From Neonectria sp. B-13 (taxonomy: Eukaryota > Ascomycota > Sordariomycetes > Hypocreales > Nectriaceae): a DNA stretch of 64,000 nt. Positions 35,487 to 46,355 of this stretch are shown here, one piece after another. Under the pieces are notes generated by a model. That model searched no databases and was not told where the DNA came from. It was given only the letters and a program-made list of their open reading frames with translations. The DNA lies in contig NOKP01000031.1 of NCBI GenBank assembly GCA_002682825.1, positions 372,001 to 436,000 of the forward strand, given 5' to 3'. The translations under genes were made by a program, and so were the position numbers. Each line of letters starts with the position of its first letter. The first letter of the stretch is position 1.

Positions 35487-36651
35487 GAATCAGTTCAGAG
35501 GAGCTGATCAAGCATCACGTGATGTGCTGCTTGATGGTAAGTGACTTAGTTTTTTACTATATTCGCGTGAATTTTGCAGAGCTCACATTCCTTATAATCA
35601 TTTAAATCATTCAGTATTTTACAGCACATGAATTATTTACCTCACCTAATATTCGCTTTCGACAGTATTAAAAACACTACAGAGCTTCCTTAGGGCAATT
35701 CCACAAAACTTCCCTAGATTTTTCTGGAAAGATCTTGAATGACACCCGTAGACCAGCCATTCGTCACCTAATCATCACGGTCTCTATTATCAGAAGGCAT
35801 ACCCTGCAGCATTCGATATCTGAGGAAGGATGAACCAGACGATGTCAAAGCTCCAATTGACAGGCTACACAAGACTCTGAATAATACTAAAGGACTTACG
35901 CGAATATGAGTACCGGATCGATGATGCTAATGTGAGCGGTGTACATCCGACAAACCGGGTACACGCGTCGACCAGGCCAGGCTCCACCAGCCTCATACGT
36001 TCTCAAACAAAATCACCCTTGTCATTAGAGATGAAACCCACGTAGACTTGCAATAATCATGCCTCGACTTGACGCCAACAACATTTAGCCTCGCAGACAA
36101 TTGCCCCGAGATGTACGATTCAGGAAGCTGAAGCCATGGTGTCAAGAAGACCCCGGTGGCTCCAAGCATGCAGCCAAGACAATGAAAAGGGGGCGTGAGG
36201 GGTATTGCCGTGGCTTAACATGGGATATTTGGTATACCTCGGGCTTGGCACACGGTTTTGACGTAAAAAAAGAAAACAGCGGCAGATGGGCTACCAGCTT
36301 CCAGATTGCTCCGGGGAACTATCCAATAGTAGTATCGAAATAGAGCGCCCTCTTCAGCAGAACAGGAGAACTCTTTCTGTGCAAGTGATAACTCTCGGGC
36401 GTTTTCCCCCGATAAAATCAGCGCTGACAGCTTTGGGATGCCTTTCTTATCCATGGAGAAGGTCTAACTGAGCTGGGAGTTTGGCAGTGTCTTCCGCGTG
36501 CTTGCATGTTCAATCACCTCGTATTGCACCTTCAAACTTAATAGACATAATTAACCATCCGACCCCTCAAAGAAAGAAATGCCTGCCGTTAGACTCATCT
36601 TACATGGCAAGGTATAAGTAAATACATGGAATTTGTTCACAACGACCACTC
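35487..36651. other. Intergenic, no gene seen
   Basis: About 1.2 kb of AT-leaning DNA between the tRNA and the 3' end of the esterase gene. Short frames only; nothing recognisable. Confidence 0.45.
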
Positions 36652-38271
36652 TCAGATACACTTCCAAGTATCAGGATCTGTAGCATCACCCTCCCCAGAG
36701 TACACATTGCGGTAAGGATACCTGCAATGTCGTCGTTTGAACGCAACCTTCCCGATCCCATTGGAACCAGAAGCCGAGCCTGGAACGACGGCAGTACCCA
36801 TAATAGTATCCGGTGCCTTCCCATTCTCTACCCAGTCAACCATGGCCATTAAGACATTCTGCTCCGGCTTGAGTCCAGCATTGGCCTGTGACTTTTGGCC
36901 TATGAAACCAGCCCCTGATCCACCCGTGCAGTGTGCTAGTCCGCTGATCTTGAAGTATCGGTAGAACGAGTCTAGTTCAGATGACGGAAGCTCCATGGTT
37001 CTGCTGACATGGTTGTAGTACCACGGGGAGTTCTCGCTAGTGATAATTCCATCTTCTTGGCCGTGATAATGCAAGAGCTTGCCGCCCTTGTCACGGAATG
37101 CTGACAAGTCGCCATCGAACGTCTCAATGTCGCCCGGGTTCAACTTCGATGCAAGTGTGTAGTCCTCTACACCGACCGTAGCTGTGTCCCAGCTAGCATC
37201 GTTGTGAACCGCATATTTGTACCACTCCGAGGCGAATGGCGTTCCAGCGTATGACATAAATGCGGCTCCAGTGAGCTCTGAACCGGGTTGCATTCTGGGG
37301 TAGATAAAGGTGCCGTTCTCACCATACAGAGGCTCAAAGACCTTGCGTACAGTACCGGCTTGCTTCCCAGTCAAACAAGTGCTCGTGTTCTGGCCTGGCG
37401 CGCAGATCAGGCTCTCGGGGCGGTAGTTGCACAGGGTGACATCTTCGATGATACCGTCTTTGTACCCATCGATTTCGTCACATTGGCGCAAGATGTCATC
37501 GTGTACAATGGTTGTCCACAAATTGACTGGGACGAAGGTGTCCGAGTCAGGCGTTCCCGTCAGTCCGTAGAAGTGCGCGCTCCAACCGTTCAGACGATTG
37601 AAAGCGAGGGCTGGTGCGCCCACAACGACTCCGTCGAAGTCTCCAGGGAATGATTGCACGGACTTCATCCCCTGACGGCCGCCGGTAGAGCAGCCGAGAT
37701 AATAGCTCTTGGTGAAGTTGCGAGCGTAGAAAGCCTTAGTGATCTGCTTGCCCACCACAACTCCGGTGTGGACGCTGCGCCAGGCGAAATCCTTGACAAC
37801 TTCTGGCGCGTTCAAAAAGGGGGCTCCGGATGTGCCGTTGTGGCCGTTATTGGCGCCTACGGTTGCGAAGCCAAGGGAGGAAGTGTATTCGAGATCTTCG
37901 TACTGAATGCAGCCGCTCCAGCCTCCATTGCCAGTACTGAGGAAGCGCTTATTCCATTTAGCGGGCAGCCATGCCTCGAGGCTAATCTCCGATTCTTCGG
38001 ATGTTTCTACCCGTAACGCAACGCGACAAAGATCCTTGGAGACGAGGACAAACGGACGCGAACAGGTTCGGTCGTTGTCGGGAAAGGTGAGGTTGGTGCC
38101 CGCCTCGATGAATTCCGAAAACCAGACAGTCGCATTGGCGATCCCGAGAGATTTAGTGTTGACTTCTGCACATTTCTGTTGATTTTCATCTCTCGATGAC
38201 CGAGAGACGACGCCAGAAACGCACAGGGCAGACTGCAGTATAGCGAGGACAGAGCGTCTCCAAAGCGTCAT
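36652..38271 (-). CDS. Secreted tannase/feruloyl esterase family protein
   Basis: A single exon of 539 residues. The N-terminus is a secretion signal (basic RR, then LAILQSALCVSGVVS). The nucleophile elbow is GCSTGGRQG (Ser195, with adjacent Cys194). The matching His lies in GLAHCTGG. The CS-D-HC pairing, where a disulfide links the residues next to Ser and His, is a mark of tannases and type B/C feruloyl esterases, and the acid is probably the Asp in QEDGI. Many Cys residues and N-glycosylation sequons fit an extracellular enzyme. It would cleave ester bonds of gallate or hydroxycinnamates in plant material. All catalytic residues are present. Length is normal for the family. Confidence 0.93.
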   Translation of the reverse strand: MTLWRRSVLAILQSALCVSGVVSRSSRDENQQKCAEVNTKSLGIANATVWFSEFIEAGTNLTFPDNDRTCSRPFVLVSKDLCRVALRVETSEESEISLEAWLPAKWNKRFLSTGNGGWSGCIQYEDLEYTSSLGFATVGANNGHNGTSGAPFLNAPEVVKDFAWRSVHTGVVVGKQITKAFYARNFTKSYYLGCSTGGRQGMKSVQSFPGDFDGVVVGAPALAFNRLNGWSAHFYGLTGTPDSDTFVPVNLWTTIVHDDILRQCDEIDGYKDGIIEDVTLCNYRPESLICAPGQNTSTCLTGKQAGTVRKVFEPLYGENGTFIYPRMQPGSELTGAAFMSYAGTPFASEWYKYAVHNDASWDTATVGVEDYTLASKLNPGDIETFDGDLSAFRDKGGKLLHYHGQEDGIITSENSPWYYNHVSRTMELPSSELDSFYRYFKISGLAHCTGGSGAGFIGQKSQANAGLKPEQNVLMAMVDWVENGKAPDTIMGTAVVPGSASGSNGIGKVAFKRRHCRYPYRNVYSGEGDATDPDTWKCI

Positions 38272-38746
38272 AGTGACAACGACAAGAATTATCTACCCAA
38301 AGTGTAAGGATACAATTAGGGGTGTGCTTGAAGGCAGAAAATCTAGAGATAAATCGCCGGAGACACATATATACACATGTTTGACGCGGAAATTGCTTCC
38401 GTGGGGCTGTGATATGCATGCTTTTAACGTTCTGGGAGAATTAACCACGGGCAGCCTCCACTCACATCCCTGTTTACCAATGAAGACCATTGCTCGGTGA
38501 ATCTCGTATAATACACGGACCTACGCCATGCAATGGTGCCATAGCACTGTATATGCGGCACAGTATTATCTTCCGTCATCGGCTGTTGGATAGAATAGAC
38601 GTAAGACGCCGAAAGACTAATCCGCGACCTTCCGTTCCTGCGAACGGCCGTCCAGACTATCGGCCCTTTTGGCCGCCGGACTCTGAGCCCTTTCAGGCTC
38701 CGCAGAAACCCGGGGGTGGATTGGAGCTTGTTATTAACTTTAGGGT

Positions 38747-38890
38747 CGTTTCATCCTTAGATCATACCATCGTCAACGTCGTATTGCCAAGTTTAAACCA
38801 GCAACATCCCCTAGATCACAAACAGGCTGGTTCCCGAGCGGCCCGAGCCAATTGGCCTGTAGGGGTTGAACATTTATCCAGGCGGACGAC
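38747..38890 (+). pseudogene. Possible relic of a 14-TM MFS drug transporter
   Basis: The plus strand reads SSLDHTIVNVVLPSLNQQH, close to the LDxTIVNVALP motif at the first membrane span of DHA2-type drug:H+ antiporters. It is followed by a short stretch with no continuing transporter sequence. No other transporter motif is nearby. If real, it is a small fragment of a lost gene. The match rests on about 12 residues. Confidence 0.3.
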
Positions 38891-39026
38891 TTCATCATTG
38901 GTGGGTATGTCAGTAAGAGTGCAATTAGCACCGGGGTTATTAGAGAATGCATTGAAGAGAAGGGTTCAATATATATCTATAGCATGGACCCTGCCTATCT
39001 AGGCATCTATGTACGGCTTATCTCAT

Positions 39027-42000
39027 TTAAGTGACAATACATCCATTACAGTTCTCATCACACCCATCCTCGCCCTGGACCAGAATGTGTGCAGAGCAAC
39101 CAGGACCAATCATGCAGTTCTGAGGCTCGCAGTCACAGTTGTTGGTGCCACGCGGGCTCACGCTGCGAGGAATTGACGTTAGTTAAGATTGCGCGTAAGA
39201 AAGGAGAATGGTGGACTTACTACGCCCGACAGGCATAGATAATCGCCGTGGTTGTAGCGGCCGGCGGCTCTGAGGTTGTATCCGGGATCTGCACTGTTGA
39301 AGAAGGAATGGTTGTCGTTGTGGGCTCCTCGACTGGGGAGGTAGTTGGCGATTCCACCGGTGATGTAGTTGACTCTTCAATGGTAGAGGTAGTTGGCTCT
39401 TGAACGGTAGAGGTAGTTGGCTCTTGAACGGTAGAGGTAGTTGGCTCTTGAACGGTAGAGGTAGTTGGCTCTTCAATGCTCGAGGTAGTTGACTCTTCAA
39501 TGCTTGATGTAGTTGACTCTTCAATGGTAGAAGATTGCCGGGTAGTCGTGAGCAACGTCGTCGGAACGGTCGTGGATGTCTCAGCCCGGCTGCAGTCCGC
39601 CTCGTCAGGGAAGTTACCGTCGCTATCTTGTCGTCTCACAAGTGGACACGACTAAACATCACCGCCCGTGTTAGTCAACATTCCATATCAGCTTCTCGTA
39701 TACACTCGGGCTGACTTACGGGGCTACCAATGCCTGCATCAGCGGGCCTGACGCCGTTGAAGATGGTGTTCAACCCGGGTGCGCGCTCCCATGCCCACTC
39801 TAGCATGAGCTCCTTGACCTTCACAGGGGTGCTGACATCAACGTCCGCAAACGGCTGAAGGTTTCCGAGTCCGATCAGATAAGCGGCCATACCAGCAACG
39901 GCGGCGCCAGCTATGGTTATCTTTGATCAGTTTATATTCGGCGAAAGAAGCAATGAACTCACCTGGCGATGTGCCTGAAGTAGATCGGTAGGTGCTAAAT
40001 TCCGGCTGGAAGTTCGCACATTGAATATCTTCGCCAGGAGCGTACAAGTGCGGCAGGCCCTTGGCAGAATCACGATTAGTTTTCAGGTACATGTTCAATC
40101 CTTGAGGATCAACACCTCCGGCGACAATGATTTCGGGGATGTAGTTGAGACCAGCAGTGGAATCGCCAAAAATGGCGGGGAAGCCATCGATAGAGTTCTG
40201 ATGCATACTTGTCAGTCTCGAATGCTTAGTTGAGAGAATCCACTTACAGCTCCGTTGTTTCCCGTGCCCGTTACGAGAGTCACGCCCTTGGATGCTAGAA
40301 GCCTGAGCATGCCACGCAAGGTGTCACGAGGAGCCTCAAAGCCATCTTCGCCGTTGACGTCCATGAAAACTAATTTTCCATTGCCGGGATTGCGACGCGG
40401 GTAGTACCAGGACATGGAGACGACGGCTCGCTTGTTGCCGCTCCCGATGTCATCGATGATCTTCTGGATTCCCTCGAGGTAGTCTTCTATAGTATTGATT
40501 GATGTTGGTCGCTTGGGCAGTCTGACAATAACTGCGTTTGCGTTCTTGGCAATTCCGTAAATGTGGCCACCCATTCTGCTGAGCATACAGGTGCCGTGGC
40601 CAAACTTGCCGCCGTTGTCGTTGTCTGATGACTCAACAGAAGGTCGAGCGTGAAGATACCTAGCTCGCGAGGCGATGTTACTGCCACCAGTGAATTCCTG
40701 ATGTCCTCTGTTAGTGGGTGATGATTAGTTGGGGGGCGTTAGATGATGTACTCACCGCATTGTTCAGGTTGGCACCCGAATCTACGATGTAGACGTCAAC
40801 ATCTTGACCACCAGATTCGTCGTACACATAATTGCTTTGGTACCACGAGAGTGGCTGGCCCTCAAATTGGGAAACAAGGACCATGTCATCAGAAGAGTCG
40901 GGCTGTTGTACGAGATCCGTCGAAGGGTCAAAGCATGAATCCGAACAGGGCTGGTAAACAGTGGCGACCTGGGAAAGGCGTTAGTGTCTGATGCTCGATT
41001 CGCCAAGAGGATTGGAGTACGTACATTAGCAAATTTGATCAGCTCCTCTGCCTGAGACGTGGTCATTTGCACGGTCCAGAAAAGGACTCCCAAGCTTGAT
41101 GAGTCCGAGGCGACAATGCTGTCTGCGTCGACCATACTGAGCATCTTGGCATAGATAGCAGCATTGGTTACAGAGTTAGAGCCATCGGATGGGTACACAA
41201 CAAACTCGAGGTCCAATTCGCAAGAGTCTCCGTCATCGTCGCCCCCGTCCTGTCGTCGACCGAGGCCTGAACCGCCAGTTGCTGTACAGGCCTTGCTCGT
41301 TGTAGCAGTGGTGCTTGTCTCTTCTTCAGTGGATGTCGGGGCATTGGTGGTGGGATTGTTCGTGTTGTCAGGGTCATCGGGGTCACCGCCGGGAGGAATG
41401 ATAGGAGGGATCGGGGCAGCAAATGGCGGGAATACGAGGCCAGGGCCAGCAAGAGGGAACCAGAGCCAGCCGGCGATACCGATGATGATGGGAAGATCAG
41501 TCGTGGTGGAAGTATCACCGGAAGTGGTATCGATGTGCGTTGTGGTTGTGATCGGGGCAGTAATGGTCGAGTAATTGGGATCCTGAGAGAGAGTGTAGTG
41601 GCCAGTTATGCTGCCAGAGGTGAACTCAGTTTCCGTTGCTATATGGGTTGATGACGCCGGTGCTCCAGTAGTTGGGCCCTGGGATTGAGACCCATCCGTA
41701 GTTGTATCGCCCGAGCCATCGTTGGTAGTAGCGGTAGGGTCGGAGGTCTGCTGAGTGGTGGTATCTCCCTGCCCGTCAGTCGTAGTGGTTTCCTGGTCGG
41801 CGCTTGAGGTCCCAGTCTCGGTGCCAGTTGTAGTTTCGGTGCCAGTAGTCTCAGTACCGGTCGCGGTGCCAGTCTCGGTACCAGTTTCTGTGCCAGTCTC
41901 AGTACCAGTCTCGGTTCCAGTTCCAGCTTCGGTGCCAGTCTCAGTACCAGTCTCGGTGCCAGTGCCAGTCTCAGTACCAGAAGAAGTCTCAGTGCCAGTC

Positions 42001-43118
42001 TCAGTACCGGTGCCAGTCTCGGTGCCAGTCTCGGTGCCAGTCTCAGTACCAGTCTCAGTACCAGTCTCGGTTCCAGTAGTTTCGGTGCCAGTCGCGGTGC
42101 CAGTGGCAGTGTCGGTACCAGTAGTCTCGGTACCAGTTGCAGTCCCGGTTCCAGTAGTCTCAGTACCAGTCTCGGTACCGGTGCCAGTCTCTGTGCCAGT
42201 CTCAGTTCCAGTAGTCTCGGTACCAGTACCAGTCTCGGTGCCAGTGCCAGCTTCGGTACCAGTCTCAGTACCAGTCTCGGTACCAGTACCAGTCTCGGTG
42301 CCAGTGCCAGTCTCAGTACCAGTCTCAGTACCAGAAGAAGTCTCAGTGCCAGTCTCAGTACCGGTGCCAGTCTCGGTGCCAGTACCAGTACCAGTGCCAG
42401 TACCAGTCTCGGTGCCAGAAAGCGTCTCTGTGCCGCCTTGGTCGGTAGAGGCGCCGGAGATAGTCGAAGCTGTTGCAGAGCCCGACTGAGTGTTTGTTGT
42501 TATAGAAGAGTTTCCAGCTCCGGTCGGGGTCTCAGTACCAGTGTGTGTGCCGTGGGAAACGGTGTCGGTGCCGGTTCCAGCTGTATTTGTCCCGGAGTGC
42601 TCCTCAGTGTTTGAGGATTGTCCGGTCTCGGTACCAGTCGTACCAGTGGGCGTACCCGAACCACCATGCTCCGTGCTGGAGGTGTGCTTAGTCTCGGAAC
42701 CAGACTGAGGCGTGTTCGTGTTGGTGGTCTGGTCGGTGCCCGAAGAAAGTGGCGTAGTACCAGAGCCAGGAGTCTCCGAAAGGGTACCAGATCCAGATAA
42801 TTCAGTTTGAGAAGAAGGTCCCGGAAGCCAACTGGTGCCCGTGGTGGTTGTGTTAGAGGCTGTGAGAGATGACTGCACTGAGATCACACTGGTGCGGGCT
42901 GTGGTCGTGTCAGAGCCTGTGAGAGTGTTGGTCCCTGTCAAATCGGTGGTTTGGTCAGTCGTGGTTTCTCCCGGCTCATGGGTGGCTGAGGGGGAGTCCG
43001 TCCCTGTCTCAACTCCAGAGGTCAAGGAGAGAGACGGAGGATGGCACAAATTCAGCTTCTCGGCCTGGACTCCAGAGAGAGCCAGGGCCAAGGCTGCAAT
43101 GGCCGCTTTGGGAAGCAT
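39027..43118 (-). CDS. Very large secreted subtilase (S8) with two repeat regions
   Basis: Seven exons (43118-41025, 40968-40756, 40697-40248, 40197-39963, 39910-39720, 39651-39221, 39162-39027) join in phase to 1249 residues. A signal peptide ([15 protein letters not shown]) precedes about 450 residues of Thr/Ser/Gly/Glu, including long TGTE repeats. A hydrophobic [11 protein letters not shown] segment, a Pro-rich linker and a GRRQ site that could be cut by Kex2 follow. The subtilisin domain has Asp in VYIVDSGAN (about 761), His in GHGTCMLS (about 803), the oxyanion Asn in GTGNNGA and Ser in GTSPAGAAVAG (about 996). A second repeat block ([15 protein letters not shown]) and a Cys-rich end ([14 protein letters not shown]...) close the protein. 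It is probably a cell-wall-bound or secreted, heavily O-glycosylated protease. Confidence 0.88.
39372..39530. repeat. 24-nt in-frame repeat encoding (E/Q)EPTTST-type octapeptides
   Basis: Units like GGTAGAGGTAGTTGGCTCTT with a short variable spacer recur every 24 nt in exon 6 of the subtilase, encoding TTSTVQEP or TTSSIEES on the minus strand. Three central units are nearly identical; flanking units have diverged. Confidence 0.85.
41800..42420. repeat. In-frame minisatellite encoding TGTE repeats
   Basis: About 600 bp built from 6- and 12-nt units (CCAGTCTCGGTG, CCAGTCTCAGTA and variants). On the minus strand this gives (T)[15 protein letters not shown]. Larger blocks are themselves duplicated: a block containing the glutamate-poor SSGTE and EAGTGTE variants occurs twice (around 41930-42050 and 42245-42390). 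The frame is kept throughout. Confidence 0.9.
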
Positions 43119-46100
43119 GGTTCAAAAGAATGAATGAATAAGCTAACGAATGAATGGGAAAACGAATGTATGATCGCCTCTGAAGAAAGGAAACCCGAGG
43201 TATCAACCTCAACGAGGGGAACAGTTATAGATATCAATTATTCTACCTCCAGTCAGCCGCTTCCTTAACTCCAGGCGCTGTACTGAATTGATCCATACTC
43301 CAGTTCTGCGGCCGCGGAATGAATTTGTATCCCTGCCCGTGAGATCTGCACGATCCCATGCCAGTACCTACGCGTTGGGGGCTAAGTGTGTTTGAGATAT
43401 ATCACGGACTCTCCTCTTCTCCGCCTAAACTCACGAAACCGGCCGCCCCGGTGGATACCTCAGCCCTAGTTGAGAACCCAAACCCCGAATCCCGATTATC
43501 TGACCTGTTTGTGCTCGTATGCGGGAAAGATCCACCGAGAGCGATCGATTCACACGAATCCACGCGGTGCGGTGATAGCCTATATCACGGACCTCGGTGA
43601 TAGCCCGTATCAACGGCCTCGGTGATAGCAGCATGTCTAATAATAGTCAGGCTTACTGAATCTCACCATTTGGTCGACGAGGAAGCTATACGATTTTTTT
43701 TACCAGGGCTCATGTTATTGGAGGATTAATAATGATGGCTATGGAAGCGCTAGGTCTGTCAGCGGCCTCGATGCCTCAGTCGGATTGGAACATGTGCGGA
43801 CTTAAGTGAGGTGTTAAGAGACGAAAATACAAACCGCCTCCCTTGAAGAAGGTTCGACACGAGCTTACATAGTATGCTCAAAGGTAATGATAGCGCAGGT
43901 ACAGCCCCCCTCCCGACGGCTATCCGGCGCCGAAAGAAAACAGCCCTACAGTTAACGTTAGGTGCGAGGTCCGGCCGAAAGTGCATTCAGCCCCCGGTCT
44001 GGAGGCCCATATTACCTTGTGCCGTACATGCCGCACATGCCGCTGGCAGTCGATCTCCTTAAGTGCGCAGAGGTGCTAGTGGTGTACGAAGTATTAGTGT
44101 GAGCGGAACTACTGTCGATCACTCTGGCTACACTTTTCTCTTAATGATTTGCCTACTGTTAGAGGTCTCTAAGGCACTAGATGGCGTCCGGGCTAATGTG
44201 GAGCCCAGTACGTCACTGGCACCTTTGCGCACTTAAAGAGATGATTTGGAAGAGATCGTAGAAGTGCGCAGGGGGTAGCTTGTGACCTGCATGCTGCTCA
44301 TCTCTGAAAAGCGCCGAGGCTGCAGGGTCAAGGCCGCATCACGGCAGTGTCGGATCTTGGCCTGTAGGTTTCTTTACACTAGAAGCATCCCGTTTGTCGG
44401 AGATGGTACTAAACAAAATGTTGAGGCGGATTCTATCGAGCCTGTCCATTTCTACTTATAAAGTAGTGTTCCTGGTCTGATTTGTTTTAGTCGCCGTTAT
44501 TAGTATCAGCCCATCGCGAACACAACGTCTCAGATCTGAATTCGCCGGACTTCGGTCGTAGCCGTTGCACTAGCCTAGTTCGCGCTTCTTGATCCACCAC
44601 GACCCTGGACCATTCCCCGTGTCAGGGAACATGGAGATTTGTAATTGCAATCAGCCTTCAGCCTTCAGCTCTGCTGACTGCGTATCCTCCATCCCTGCTA
44701 GTCGGGTTTCCCACTGAGTAAGACAAACGGAGATAGGCACCTCATGCAGCTACCATCAATCATTGGTCAACAACTAAAATTTGAACGGGTTTTGTTGATC
44801 ACGGCAGAGTTGGGAACATGTGTGAGGATCCGCACCGCCTGGCTTCTTTCAGGATACTTCTTTTCCCCTTCGGCGGTGCATTTGGTGGACATTAGCCAGG
44901 GGTCAGAGGCTCACACCACCAGCTTGGCTGCTTTATATCCACCTCGGAACGCTGGTTGGCTACAGAAATGGCTCAGCTACGTTTCCCAAAACCTTGTGGC
45001 CCACTAAAAAAGAGAAATAATGGAGTCAGCTCAGATAGCTCAGGGTCCAACCCGAAGGTGCATTGTTTCCTCCCCGGGACAAGACAAGACGGTGCTAACC
45101 TAGACCTCGAACCATCACCGAGAAGATGACTGTGTCTTCATGGCTTAAGGGAAAGTTCTGTGAGATTTGGACTGGCTCGTATCCATATTGAGGTAAGAGG
45201 GATTGTATTACGAATACGCATGGACGACCTTGCATACCCCATCATGACGCTAGCCTGGGCTTTTCTGACCGGCCATGTCGACCAGGTGTGAACTAAGGGA
45301 TCAAGGGTTGACATGCCCATGCGGCAGGATAGTCGATATTTTCTAGTGTAAATGTTCAAGGTCATTATTGTCTTCCGATATATGAATACGCCCCAGGCAA
45401 GAAAACGAATTCAGCAAAACCAGGCGAGCCTTCTTCAAGCTACCTCGCGGATCTCAAGCGCAGTACCACAGCTTGCAAGGCTACATCAAATACATCAGGA
45501 GTTCGACTTCAACTGGTATCAGGACCGAACAGATGAAGCACGAAACTGGGTGATTAATCGGCTGGACACTATTTCAGACGCCTATCGTCAAGTTGCTCAA
45601 TAGCAGGGGGATTATCGATCCGTTATGGCAGCAGTTGCTTCCTTTCGGAGGCAACTGAAACACATAACACCACCACCAAAAGATCCTAAAAGTACTGAGT
45701 ATTGGCACTTTAACATGGATTCTTATGCTTGGTAATGAGAATGATGCTACCAACAAGCACTGATTATTTCCCCCAACATCGTGTCCTGTTAGTTATTTCC
45801 TATACTTTATCATGCTTCTTAGACATGAAGAGCGATGTGGTCGATGATGCCTGTTCTGCGTTATCTACAGTACGTAGGCCCAAATTAAACACCCTTGTCT
45901 ACAGTTCGTTGCTCCTGCCACAACAGACAGCAAGTGTCCGTTGTAAGAGTAGTAGGAGCGGTGCTCAACAGGGTCAAAATTAGCAATCGTAATTATTTAA
46001 GCTCGACCATCGTAAAACTGTCTTTGCAACCCGGCTAGATCCTCTCCAGTTAAGATAAAATAGAGAACCATGTCAGTGTCCAATCCTGGCGCACTTAAAG

Positions 46101-46355
46101 TTTGATTAAACAGCGGTACCTATGCAGCCAGCCAACGAACGGCGGAGCTTAATTGTTGACACATGTCTTCTTTCTCTGGGTAGATTCTGATGCTTCAGCC
46201 TACTTAAGGGGGTTCGTATCACTTCGCCTCTCTTCCTGATTTCAATCATTCACGTATAAAACCGCAACACGGATCTTCATGTGTTTTATGTCTCCGTTTT
46301 CATCGACACCCTTAACATTATCCTTCCTTACGCTCACTAAATTCGGCGAGCCATC
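43119..46355. other. Long gene-free region
   Basis: About 3.2 kb with no supported gene. It contains the promoter of the subtilase (left end) and a 25-bp tandem repeat at 43570. An 83-codon plus-strand frame at 45352-45603 has helical, Gln/Arg-rich composition but no motif. I see no terminal inverted repeats or transposase motif. Confidence 0.5.
43570..43630. repeat. 25-bp tandem repeat, two and a half copies
   Basis: CGGTGATAGCC starts units at 43570 and 43595, and CGGTGATAGC starts a partial unit at 43620. Each of the two full units ends with TATCA and CGG..CT with a few mismatches. Confidence 0.85.

Noticed and set aside
38490..39002. 170-codon plus-strand frame as an intact gene
   Set aside because: Only the short LDHTIVNVVLP stretch resembles a protein family. 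The rest is not transporter-like, so at most a relic is called.
41755..42489. 244-codon plus-strand frame of VSVPVSVPV repeats
   Set aside because: It is the antisense reading of the TGTE minisatellite in the subtilase gene, with no start context or other sequence.
45352..45603. 83-codon plus-strand frame rich in Gln and Arg
   Set aside because: It looks helical but has no recognised motif, no neighbouring exons and no typical start context. It could be a fragment, but I cannot support it.
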